Assembly: GCA_902803255.1 (NCBI GenBank)
Contig: CADCPG010000281.1
Coordinates: forward strand, 1-6,778
Length of the DNA: 6,778 bases
Direction of reading: 5' to 3'
Origin: an uncultured Ruminococcus sp.
GTDB lineage: Bacteria > Bacillota > Clostridia > Oscillospirales > CAG-272
Part shown: positions 1 to 5,225 of the stretch, in pieces
Numbering within the stretch: the stretch's first letter is position 1
How the letters are laid out: the number at the start of each line of letters is the position of its first letter
The notes under the pieces: generated by a model
Seen by the model: only the letters and a program-made list of their open reading frames with translations
What the model was told of the DNA's origin: nothing
The model's database searches: none
Translations under genes and position numbers: made by a program

Positions 1-1823
1 CTTCTTCTGATGCTTTCGCAGTCATCGGCGCTCTTCCAGGATGCGGATGAGGTGTCAAACCACTCGAGCCCTGATCTTATGTCGTTGAGGAGAAGCTCCT
101 TTGTGCCTCCCGAAATCGTTGCCTTGTTGACGATAAGGAAGCTTTCGTCGTCAAAGAAACCGACCACATACCCGGTGCCCTCGACGCTTCCGAGATCTCC
201 GTAGGAGGTGTACCTCTGCGTCCCCGTTTCCGACGCGGTGCCTATGTGAAAGACCGCGGTCGAAGTTTTTCCGAACAGCTCGTTCCCGAGCGGAAGAAGC
301 CATTGGTTTATCCCGCTCACCATATAGTAGTGAGGGCATTTTTCGCCGGTATAGAGCATGCAGGCGTTCGACCAGTTCTGGGCGAGCAGATCGGGATCGA
401 GTATGAAGGTGAAATAGGATATGCGCTTCATCCCGTAGGCAAGCGAAATGTTGACCTCCCAGGAGAGCTGCTCGACGGTGACGTCGGCGTAATTACCGTG
501 CTTCGTAAGAAGGATTATCGACATCTGATCTCTGCCCGACGCAAGACCGGCTTCCCTGATAGCTTCGATATTCGTATAAAAACCGTTACGGGGACCTGAT
601 GTCTGGAAGTGATAGTGGTCGTAGCTCAGATAGTGAGGATCGACCTGCTCTATGAATTTCGAAAGGTAGTCTTTATATGACTTTGCTCTCAGCTGAGTGC
701 TTTCCTTGGCGTATGTCGGAAAGAGATTGATCATCGTGCTTCTTCCGGGATCGACACGTCTGAAAGAAGCGACCACCCTCCCCAGCACGGGGAAGAAATC
801 GGCAGAGGGCTCGTCCCTGAGCCACCAGCCTTTGATGACGTCGGCGTAATCCTTATATGAGTCGACTACCTCTTTCAGCGCCGCGTCCAGTGCGGCGTCG
901 GTCACGCTGTCGTTCAGCGTGTTGACACAGTTATCCACCCTGCTGTCATAAAGCGCCGAACAGGTAAGTCCGTGCTTCCTCATGAGCTCCAGCGCCTTGA
1001 GGTTGTTCTCATAGGTGTTGATCTCAAGCGGGATCGAGGTGAATCCGGCTTCGGCGATCGCGATATAAAAACTCTCGTCGGTCGCCTGCTCCCGGTGCGG
1101 ACCCCAGTAATATGTTATCTCAAACTTTTCCATTCCGGTCGTGCCCTCCGCGGCGGATTCGGAAAAACCGTAGACATAGTCGATCCGAACGGTAAACGGG
1201 ATCTCTCTGCCGTCTGCCGTAAAAGATGATTCCATCTCAAAATATCTGTCGGTGTTTGACGCCGAGGCAGTGAGCGGGACAAGAGAGAGAGCAGCGGAAG
1301 AAAGAAGACAGAAAGCGAGAATAAGCGCGGCGGAGCTCTTTTTGCCTTTTCTCCCAACCTTGAAAAACCTGACGGACGCGACGAACGCCGCGAAAAAGAT
1401 AAGCGGCAAAGGACCGGCCGACCGGCAGCCCGATCCGTCGTCTCCCGACGAGGAGGAGGTCTCAACCGACGCGTCGTCGAGAGGCTCCGAAAGAGAGAGC
1501 TTCAGGACTGACGTTTGTCCGTCGCCCGGAGAAAGAGTATAATTACCCGGATCGGGGAGAGGCCCTGACGCGTCGGAAAGATTGAACAAATACTTGCTGT
1601 CAGATCTGAAGGTGATCCTGAAGCTGTCGCAGTATTCACAGCCGTCGGTCAGAGAAAGATCCCATACAGGAAGTCCCCCCTCTGAGGGATAGTCCGGTTC
1701 GGACAGTTCAAGGACGATACCGTCCTTCTGCGCCTTTTGTCCCTTGTCCTGAGCGCTGACGGCGAACGCGGAAATAAGGACGGCAATGATGACCGCCAGG
1801 GCGAACTCAAGTTTTCTTCTCAT
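1..1823 (-). CDS. Secreted or membrane-anchored glycosidase-like TIM-barrel protein (3' end outside window)
   Basis: The reading frame is open for 607 codons from the ATG at 1823 to the left edge, so the C-terminus is missing. Residues 1-24 form a signal peptide (MRRKLEF, a hydrophobic core, then VSA). Residues 25-125 look like a small beta-rich domain with a CxxC at C62/C65. Residues 126-162 are a Gly/Ser/Asp linker, a hydrophobic stretch (136-151) and a basic tail. Residues 163-189 read like a second signal peptide ending in ASAS. From about 230 the protein resembles clan GH-A-like TIM barrels: GWWLRDEP (332-339, E338 a candidate acid/base), INLFP (365-369), SYDHYHF (400-406) and ISYFTF (468-473). 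Substrate cannot be read from the sequence. The start is supported by the signal peptide, but the nearest GGAG (1838-1841) lies 14 bases upstream, which is long, and no earlier in-frame start fits better. Third positions are visibly more AT-rich than in the genes to the right. Glycosidase-like fold is inferred from motifs; activity is unproven. Confidence 0.8.
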   Translation of the reverse strand, partial: MRRKLEFALAVIIAVLISAFAVSAQDKGQKAQKDGIVLELSEPDYPSEGGLPVWDLSLTDGCEYCDSFRITFRSDSKYLFNLSDASGPLPDPGNYTLSPGDGQTSVLKLSLSEPLDDASVETSSSSGDDGSGCRSAGPLPLIFFAAFVASVRFFKVGRKGKKSSAALILAFCLLSSAALSLVPLTASASNTDRYFEMESSFTADGREIPFTVRIDYVYGFSESAAEGTTGMEKFEITYYWGPHREQATDESFYIAIAEAGFTSIPLEINTYENNLKALELMRKHGLTCSALYDSRVDNCVNTLNDSVTDAALDAALKEVVDSYKDYADVIKGWWLRDEPSADFFPVLGRVVASFRRVDPGRSTMINLFPTYAKESTQLRAKSYKDYLSKFIEQVDPHYLSYDHYHFQTSGPRNGFYTNIEAIREAGLASGRDQMSIILLTKHGNYADVTVEQLSWEVNISLAYGMKRISYFTFILDPDLLAQNWSNACMLYTGEKCPHYYMVSGINQWLLPLGNELFGKTSTAVFHIGTASETGTQRYTSYGDLGSVEGTGYVVGFFDDESFLIVNKATISGGTKELLLNDIRSGLEWFDTSSASWKSADDCESIRR

Positions 1824-1930
1824 AATGAATCAGCTTTCTCCGTCAATTCACATTCTTCGCGGAACACGCGAAAAGTTCTTTGATGATCTTCGCAAATCAA
1901 TTAGTCTGATACCTGCAATAATTGATGGGG

Positions 1931-1951
1931 GCAGGGAAGAAAGATCCCTGC
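1931..1951 (-). repeat. Inverted repeat just after the peptidase remnant
   Basis: GCAGGGA and TCCCTGC form a perfect 7-base-pair stem with a 7-base loop. It begins 6 bases after the stop codon of the M23-like remnant on the minus strand, as a terminator hairpin would. No U-run follows in either direction, so it may be a weak or factor-dependent terminator, or an mRNA-stabilising hairpin left over from the original gene. Confidence 0.4.
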
Positions 1952-1957
1952 AGCGCG

Positions 1958-2116
1958 TCAGTCGAATGTCGGGAAGACCGGTCTTCCGTTCCAGAGGCCG
2001 TAGGGAGTAACCGGGATCTCACCGACTGTGAAGCCGACGTGCACGCGGCCGGTCGGAGTCAGGCCCGAATCGCCGGTAAGACCGAGTATACCGCCGGTCT
2101 CGACGGTGTCGCCGAC
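1958..2116 (-). pseudogene. C-terminal remnant of an M23 (LytM-like) peptidase
   Basis: On the minus strand 52 codons precede the TGA at 1958-1960. They read like the end of an M23 zinc peptidase: GDTVETGGILGLTGDSG matches the family's 'GDxVxxGxxIGxxGxTG' strand, followed by TPTGRVHVGF and a PYGLWNGRPVFP tail seen in some M23 C-termini. The family's HxH zinc motif appears only as H-V-G, so the second His seems replaced. A TAA stop (2117-2119) lies immediately upstream in frame, and nothing recognisable as the rest of the domain follows, so most of the gene (normally a few hundred codons) is gone. M23 enzymes cut peptidoglycan peptides; this fragment cannot. The family match is from memory of the motif, and a different beta-barrel domain is possible. 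Confidence 0.55.
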
Positions 2117-2136
2117 TTATTTTTCATGTCACTAAA

Positions 2137-2165
2137 ATTATACCACCGTTTGGCCGTTTTCGGAA
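2137..2165 (-). promoter_or_regulatory. Possible promoter upstream of the peptidase remnant
   Basis: On the minus strand a perfect TATAAT (2142-2137) has a weak -35 candidate, TTCCGA (2165-2160), 17 bases upstream, and an A-run (2184-2178) further up. A start near 2130 would transcribe the remnant and then the leader of the TIM-barrel gene at 1823, giving that gene a roughly 300-base leader. It may be the original promoter of the lost peptidase gene. The poor -35 keeps confidence low. Confidence 0.4.
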
Positions 2166-2196
2166 GAGGGCGGCCATCTTTTTTTGCCTTCTTTTG

Positions 2197-2231
2197 AAAA
2201 AACAACACCCGATCTTTTTCATCGAGTGTTG
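2197..2231 (-). terminator. Intrinsic terminator of the zinc-ribbon gene
   Basis: On the minus strand CAACACTCGAT (2231-2221) pairs with ATCGGGTGTTG (2213-2203) in an 11-base-pair stem containing a single G-U pair. The loop is 7 bases, and six T residues follow (2202-2197). On the plus strand the wobble becomes a C/A mismatch, so the structure is oriented for minus-strand transcription. It lies 57 bases past the stop codon of the zinc-ribbon gene. Confidence 0.88.
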
Positions 2232-2287
2232 CTTCTTTTTTCTTCGGGACTTTTTTAACAGCCCCTTTTGATGACCGCCCTGCTGTC

Positions 2288-2938
2288 TTAATTCAGCTTG
2301 GTCCCGCACTCGGTGCAGAAGTTCATCCTGGGCTCGTTCTCTGCGCCGCATGACGGGCAGACCTTTACCATCGGCGCTCCGCAGATGCCGCAGAAGCGCA
2401 TCCCCTCGGGGACGAATTCGTGGCACTTCGGGCAGACGTGCTTCTTGGCTTCGCGCCTGCGCTGCTCCTCCTCGCGCTCGCGCTCTTCCTTCTCGGCCTC
2501 CTCTTCGGCCCTGCGTTTCTCCTCCTCGGCCTTTTCCTCTTCGGCGCAGGGAGCGCACATCTCCGCTTCGGCGTCATAGCATTCTTCGCAGAACCAGCTG
2601 CCGCACTTTTTGCAGCGCTTCAGCGACTCCTGAGCCCAGTCCTCGGCCTTCTCGAAGGCCTTTTTCTTTTCTTCGTCGTATCTGTCGCCGCTGACGTCGG
2701 ACACGAGTCCGGTCCCGCTGCCGATGGCGCTGCCGACGGTGTTAACTTTGCCTCCGAACAGATTTCCGAGGAAGTTTGCCACCTTGCCGACGCTCTCGTT
2801 CGTCTTCTTGAGTATGCGGGTCTCCGATCTGTCGAAGTCGCTCTTGAAAACACGCCCGCAGCCGTCGCACCTGAATTCAAACTGGAACCCTCTCTCGTTG
2901 CTGAGGTCGGTGTAATTCTCGATCCTGAATTTTCCCAT
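2288..2938 (-). CDS. Multi-zinc-ribbon protein with charged coiled coil
   Basis: A 216-residue cytosolic protein with no signal peptide or clear membrane helix. It has 16 cysteines in eight CxxC pairs: 24/27, 109/112, 117/120, 128/131, 169/172, 183/186, 194/197 and 208/211, enough for four zinc sites. The last four pairs form a typical double zinc ribbon (CPKC, CGIC, CPSC, CTEC). Residues 133-167 are almost all Glu, Lys, Arg and Ala, a likely coiled coil or single alpha helix. Residues 50-80 are Gly/Ala/Val-rich and separate the first pair from its probable partner. Such proteins are common in Firmicutes as hypothetical zinc-ribbon proteins; the role is unknown, probably binding of protein or nucleic acid. 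The ATG at 2938 is chosen because AGGCGG lies 8 bases upstream; a longer frame beginning with GTG at 3040 starts inside the promoter. It is a single-gene transcript, with a promoter at 3031-3059 and a terminator at 2197-2231. Confidence 0.88.
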   Translation of the reverse strand: MGKFRIENYTDLSNERGFQFEFRCDGCGRVFKSDFDRSETRILKKTNESVGKVANFLGNLFGGKVNTVGSAIGSGTGLVSDVSGDRYDEEKKKAFEKAEDWAQESLKRCKKCGSWFCEECYDAEAEMCAPCAEEEKAEEEKRRAEEEAEKEEREREEEQRRREAKKHVCPKCHEFVPEGMRFCGICGAPMVKVCPSCGAENEPRMNFCTECGTKLN

Positions 2939-2946
2939 TTCGCAAA

Positions 2947-2952
2947 CCGCCT
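2947..2952 (-). promoter_or_regulatory. Ribosome-binding site fixing the zinc-ribbon start
   Basis: AGGCGG on the minus strand, 8 bases before the ATG at 2938. It decides between this start and a 34-codon longer frame that begins with GTG at 3040 and has no ribosome-binding site. Confidence 0.7.
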
Positions 2953-2990
2953 TTCGGTCTTTCACGGGCCGCCTGTCCGCTGTTCCGGGC

Positions 2991-3000
2991 ATGCCGGCAT
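2991..3000. repeat. Palindrome ATGCCGGCAT in zinc-ribbon leader
   Basis: A perfect 10-base palindrome located about 24-33 bases downstream of the predicted start of the zinc-ribbon transcript, flanked by GC-rich CCGG-containing sequence. It could be an operator or an RNA hairpin, or a chance product of GC-rich sequence. The related strings CATGCCGG and CCGGCATG occur in the leader of the divergent gene. Confidence 0.25.
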
Positions 3001-3030
3001 CCGGGTCACTTTTTTGAACTTGACTGTAAT

Positions 3031-3059
3031 ATGATATCACATTTTCGCTGTTTTTTCAA
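3031..3059 (-). promoter_or_regulatory. Sigma-A-type promoter of the zinc-ribbon gene
   Basis: TTGAAA (3059-3054), a 17-base spacer, and TATCAT (3036-3031) on the minus strand. The predicted start near 3024 gives a leader of about 86 bases before the ATG at 2938. The spacer contains the GTG that would begin the longer reading frame, which rules out that start for this transcript. Confidence 0.78.
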
Positions 3060-3142
3060 TAAGTAACGGCTTTTCCGCCGAAAAAAAGCTGCGTTCCGAC
3101 TCCGCTGCGGCCGTTCATCCTGGAGCCCGGGCCGGGGAAGTG

Positions 3143-3154
3143 TTTTCCGGAAAA
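3143..3154. promoter_or_regulatory. Palindrome TTTTCCGGAAAA, possible operator
   Basis: A perfect 12-base palindrome lies 43 bases upstream of the -35 box of the GH-like gene and about 84 bases upstream of the -35 of the divergent zinc-ribbon gene. Its size and symmetry suit a dimeric regulator, but no regulator gene is in the window and the site is not repeated exactly elsewhere that I could see. Confidence 0.28.
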
Positions 3155-3197
3155 ATACACGTTGGCAGGCAGTTCGCCGCCGGTCGGATAAAAACTG

Positions 3198-3226
3198 TTG
3201 ACAGGTAAATTGTTTTCTGTTAAAAT
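3198..3226 (+). promoter_or_regulatory. Near-consensus promoter of the GH-like/Dabb transcript
   Basis: A perfect -35 TTGACA (3198-3203), a 17-base spacer, and TAAAAT (3221-3226), which is one mismatch from TATAAT. The predicted start near 3233 gives a leader of about 184 bases. A box this strong suggests that control acts through a repressor or through the leader RNA. Confidence 0.82.
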
Positions 3227-3232
3227 AGCACC

Positions 3233-3416
3233 CGGGTCTTATGGGCAGTTCGAAATAAAAAACCGGCAGCTTTTGACAAAGGCATGATTTGCCTCCTGAG
3301 AAAAGCCATGCCGGGCGTCGCTGCCGGGCCGGCATGCGGGATGCTCCGTACCGCGGCAGATCAGCCGCCGCTCCCGCGCCGGCGGAAGACCCAAGCAAAG
3401 GAGTGCCAGGATAACC
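3233..3416 (+). promoter_or_regulatory. Long structured 5' leader with competing hairpins
   Basis: The leader can fold in mutually exclusive ways. CCGGCAGCTTTT (3263-3274) pairs with AAAAGC (3301-3306) and TGCCGG (3309-3314), giving 12 base pairs with a 2-base bulge; this stem encloses a 5-base-pair hairpin (AGGCA 3280-3284 with TGCCT 3290-3294). The same 3' arm, CATGCCGG (3307-3314), is also perfectly complementary to CCGGCATG (3329-3336). Downstream, GCGGC (3353-3357)/GCCGC (3364-3368) competes with CCGCCG (3365-3370)/CGGCGG (3380-3385). AAAGGAG (3397-3403) and AGGA (3408-3411) precede the ATG. No known riboswitch class was recognised and there is no obvious U-run terminator, so translational control or processing fits better than attenuation. 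No leader peptide with a ribosome-binding site was found. Confidence 0.45.
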
Positions 3417-5108
3417 ATGAGAAAAAAGACCGTACGGTTCAGCCTGTCAAACAGGAACCTTCCCGACGGGGCGTTCGCAGTCCTGTCGGACGCGATCGGA
3501 AGACTTCTTTCGGCGCGCGGATGCGCCTTGAGTGAAAGAAAGGACGCCCTCCGGATCGTCTTCGCGACCGACCGCCGTCTGAGGGACGACAGCTTTGCCG
3601 TGAGGTCGAGACGGGACTCCGCCGGCGAATACACCGAGGTCGCGGGATACGACATACCCTGCGTTTTCGCCGGAGCCGGCCGGTACTTCACGCTCTCGCG
3701 GTTTGACTGCAGGGGCGGCTTTGAGCCCTGCCAGCTGCCGCTCCGGCACAAAATGAAAAAGCCCGTCCGCGGGTTGTATCTGGCGTCGCACTTCTACAAC
3801 TGGCACCACAGCTCTCCGATCGGGGATGAGCTGGATTATATCGCCGACCAGGGCCTCCGCGGCTTCAACCAGATCATGCTCTGCGTCGGCATCCAGCACT
3901 ACAGAACGCTCAGGGATCCCGAGGCGCTTGAGATGATAGGCAGGATAAAGCGGATCTTTGCATTTACGTCGTCTATCGGAATGAAAAACGCCCTCATCGC
4001 CTTCTCGAACACCGGCATGGACGGATTCCCCCGGGAGTTCGCCGCCGAAGCGAAGGCCGACGGCGTATTCTACACCCGCGACATCGTCGCGGAATTCGTC
4101 ACCGAACTCTGTCCGTCGACCGCCGGCGGAATGCGGGAGATCGAGCGCATCCAGCGGGAATTCTTCTCGTCGTTCGCCGATACTCACGTCGACTACTACT
4201 ATCTCTGGCCCTACGACGAGGGCGGCTGCCTCTGCGAAAAATGCCGGCCCTGGTCGACGAACGGATTTATGAAGGTCGCAGAGCTCGACCGGCGTCTCAT
4301 GAAGGAATACGGGATCGGGGGGGAGCTGTGCATATCCACATGGCATTTCGGAGTCCAGATGCCGGGCGAGTGGGCGAATTTCTACCCGCACCTTGAGTCA
4401 GGAGAGTACTCCTTTGCGCCTTATATCATGACGGCGTTCCAGTCGGGCAGGCTGCCATCCGTCATAGCCGAAAAAGGAATCCCGCGCGGCGTGCGCTTCG
4501 TCGAGTTCCCCGAGATCAGCATGCAGAATCCCGCACACCCCTGGGGCGGCTTTGGAGCTACCCCCTTCCCGATGTATCTGAACAACGTCGAGGAGAACAC
4601 CGGAGCATACAACGAGGGCGGATTCCTTTACTCGGAAGGCATCTATGAGGACATAAACAAGTACATCGTCGCGTGTTTCTGGTGCGGATACGCCGAACAT
4701 GACGCTCAGTCGATGCGAGAGTATTTCGGCTTTGAGTTCGGCATATACGACGGTGCCGCGGCGTCGGAGCTGGTCCGCGCATGCCAGCTGATGGAATCGT
4801 CGCACAGGCGGGAGACGTCGCACCCCGACGACGGCACGCCCTGGAGGTTCCAGATACGCTGGGGTACGGCGGTCCCGGAGGTGAAAAAGATCGTCGAAGC
4901 CGCGGAGAGTTCGGTCCCGGCGCGCCTGAGACCGTCCTGGAAATGGCGGCTCTTCGCCATCCGCGCCGAGCTGGACTATATACTGTATTCAAACGGATAC
5001 CGCCTGAAGGACTCCGCGAGGGCCCAGGAGCTCCTCGCCGAGCTCTGGCGTATCTACTGCGTCACGGAAAAGACCAAATACTGCGTCTGCCCGCCGCTCG
5101 GGAAATGA
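3417..5108 (+). CDS. Cytosolic glycoside-hydrolase-like TIM-barrel protein
   Basis: A 563-residue protein without a signal peptide. Residues 1-110 resemble the alpha/beta N-terminal domain found before the barrel in GH20, GH67 and GH84 enzymes. The barrel begins near KPVRGLYLASHFYNW (115-129). A striking motif, WPYDEGGCLCEKC (264-276), places D267/E268 next to C271, C273 and C276 and is followed by PWSTNGF. Further acidic candidates are E363 and E366 (VEFPE) and E407 (YSEG). It is best called a GH-like protein of uncertain family; its substrate is unknown, but its cytosolic location suits imported oligosaccharides or glycosides. The start is supported by AGGA 5 bases upstream (3408-3411) and a stronger AAAGGAG 13 bases upstream. 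It is the first gene after the promoter at 3198-3226, with the Dabb gene downstream. The same frame stays open after the TGA at 5106-5108 up to the Dabb stop. Confidence 0.85.
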   Translation: MRKKTVRFSLSNRNLPDGAFAVLSDAIGRLLSARGCALSERKDALRIVFATDRRLRDDSFAVRSRRDSAGEYTEVAGYDIPCVFAGAGRYFTLSRFDCRGGFEPCQLPLRHKMKKPVRGLYLASHFYNWHHSSPIGDELDYIADQGLRGFNQIMLCVGIQHYRTLRDPEALEMIGRIKRIFAFTSSIGMKNALIAFSNTGMDGFPREFAAEAKADGVFYTRDIVAEFVTELCPSTAGGMREIERIQREFFSSFADTHVDYYYLWPYDEGGCLCEKCRPWSTNGFMKVAELDRRLMKEYGIGGELCISTWHFGVQMPGEWANFYPHLESGEYSFAPYIMTAFQSGRLPSVIAEKGIPRGVRFVEFPEISMQNPAHPWGGFGATPFPMYLNNVEENTGAYNEGGFLYSEGIYEDINKYIVACFWCGYAEHDAQSMREYFGFEFGIYDGAAASELVRACQLMESSHRRETSHPDDGTPWRFQIRWGTAVPEVKKIVEAAESSVPARLRPSWKWRLFAIRAELDYILYSNGYRLKDSARAQELLAELWRIYCVTEKTKYCVCPPLGK

Positions 5109-5225
5109 CCGCGGGAAATGCGGCGCCATCTGAGCGCCCGGCAGGAGACGGCGTATGACAGTGAGTGCTTCGGAGCCGCTGAGGAGCTGTTCGCCGAAGC
5201 GACGGAAGAATGGAGGAGATCAACC
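5109..5225 (+). other. In-frame open spacer between GH-like and Dabb genes
   Basis: These 39 codons lie in the same frame as both neighbouring genes and contain no stop. From the ATG at 5118 they read MRRHLSARQE and later ECFGAAEELFAEATEEW, which looks like an amphipathic helix. The ATG has no ribosome-binding site, and the strong site in the interval (5212-5218) serves the TTG at 5226. The stretch may be the former C-terminus of the GH-like protein cut by a TGA, a linker of an ancestral fusion, or chance in GC-rich DNA. A GGCGC/GCGCC hairpin (5122-5138) follows the TGA. Confidence 0.35.
5212..5218 (+). promoter_or_regulatory. Strong ribosome-binding site for a TTG start
   Basis: GGAGGAG sits 7 bases before TTG at 5226-5228. 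This supports TTG as the true start of the Dabb gene rather than the upstream in-frame ATG at 5118, which has no such site. Confidence 0.75.

Larger units (their letters stand above)
1824..2287. other. Gene-poor interval with decayed peptidase remnant
   Basis: No intact gene was found on either strand. The interval holds, from left to right, the 5' region of the exported TIM-barrel gene with no clear promoter close to it, a short hairpin (1931-1951), the M23-like remnant (1958-2116), a candidate minus-strand promoter (2137-2165), and the terminator of the zinc-ribbon gene (2197-2231). Plus-strand open frames here are antisense to the remnant and have no ribosome-binding site. Confidence 0.6.
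2939..3416. other. Divergent control region between zinc-ribbon and GH-like genes
   Basis: This 478-base stretch has no convincing gene. It holds the leader and promoter of the leftward zinc-ribbon gene, a GC-rich middle section with a TTTTCCGGAAAA palindrome, and the promoter and long structured leader of the rightward gene. The two predicted transcription starts are about 209 bases apart. A minus-strand frame at 3006-3398 and a plus-strand frame at 3284-3535 overlap the promoters or the GH-like gene, and both lack ribosome-binding sites. Confidence 0.7.

Noticed and set aside
2105..2127. ATG at 2127 on the minus strand starting a short peptide (MKNKSATPS) over the peptidase remnant.
   Set aside because: It is in a different frame from the M23-like remnant, would be nearly leaderless, and stops after about 22 codons.
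2151..2186. TGGCCG/CGGCCA hairpin followed by a T-run on the plus strand, resembling a terminator.
   Set aside because: The stem is only 6 base pairs with a 14-base loop, there is no plus-strand gene upstream, and the T-run is better explained as an A-run upstream of a minus-strand promoter.
2420..3034. Plus-strand open frame of 204 codons with many hydrophobic residues.
   Set aside because: It is antisense to the zinc-ribbon gene. The regular CxxC pairs on the minus strand show which strand codes, and the hydrophobic runs come from the reverse complement of Glu/Lys codons.
2939..3040. Longer version of the zinc-ribbon protein starting with GTG at 3040 (34 extra residues).
   Set aside because: The GTG lies in the spacer of the TTGAAA-N17-TATCAT promoter, upstream of the predicted transcript start, and it has no ribosome-binding site. 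The ATG at 2938 has AGGCGG at a good distance.
3284..3535. Plus-strand frame of 83 codons in the leader, overlapping the GH-like start.
   Set aside because: It has no ribosome-binding site, no recognisable protein features, and overlaps the GH-like gene by about 120 bases in another frame. A 5-codon frame at 3241-3258 was rejected for the same lack of a site.
3447..4391. Long minus-strand open frame of 314 codons opposite the GH-like gene.
   Set aside because: It is fully antisense to a gene with recognisable motifs, has no family features, and is the usual mirror frame of a GC-rich gene.
5106..5138. Selenocysteine insertion at the TGA between the GH-like and Dabb frames.
   Set aside because: The downstream hairpin is short, its loop does not look like a bacterial SECIS loop, and the local residues do not resemble a redox site. 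It is kept only as a minor alternative under the TGA finding.
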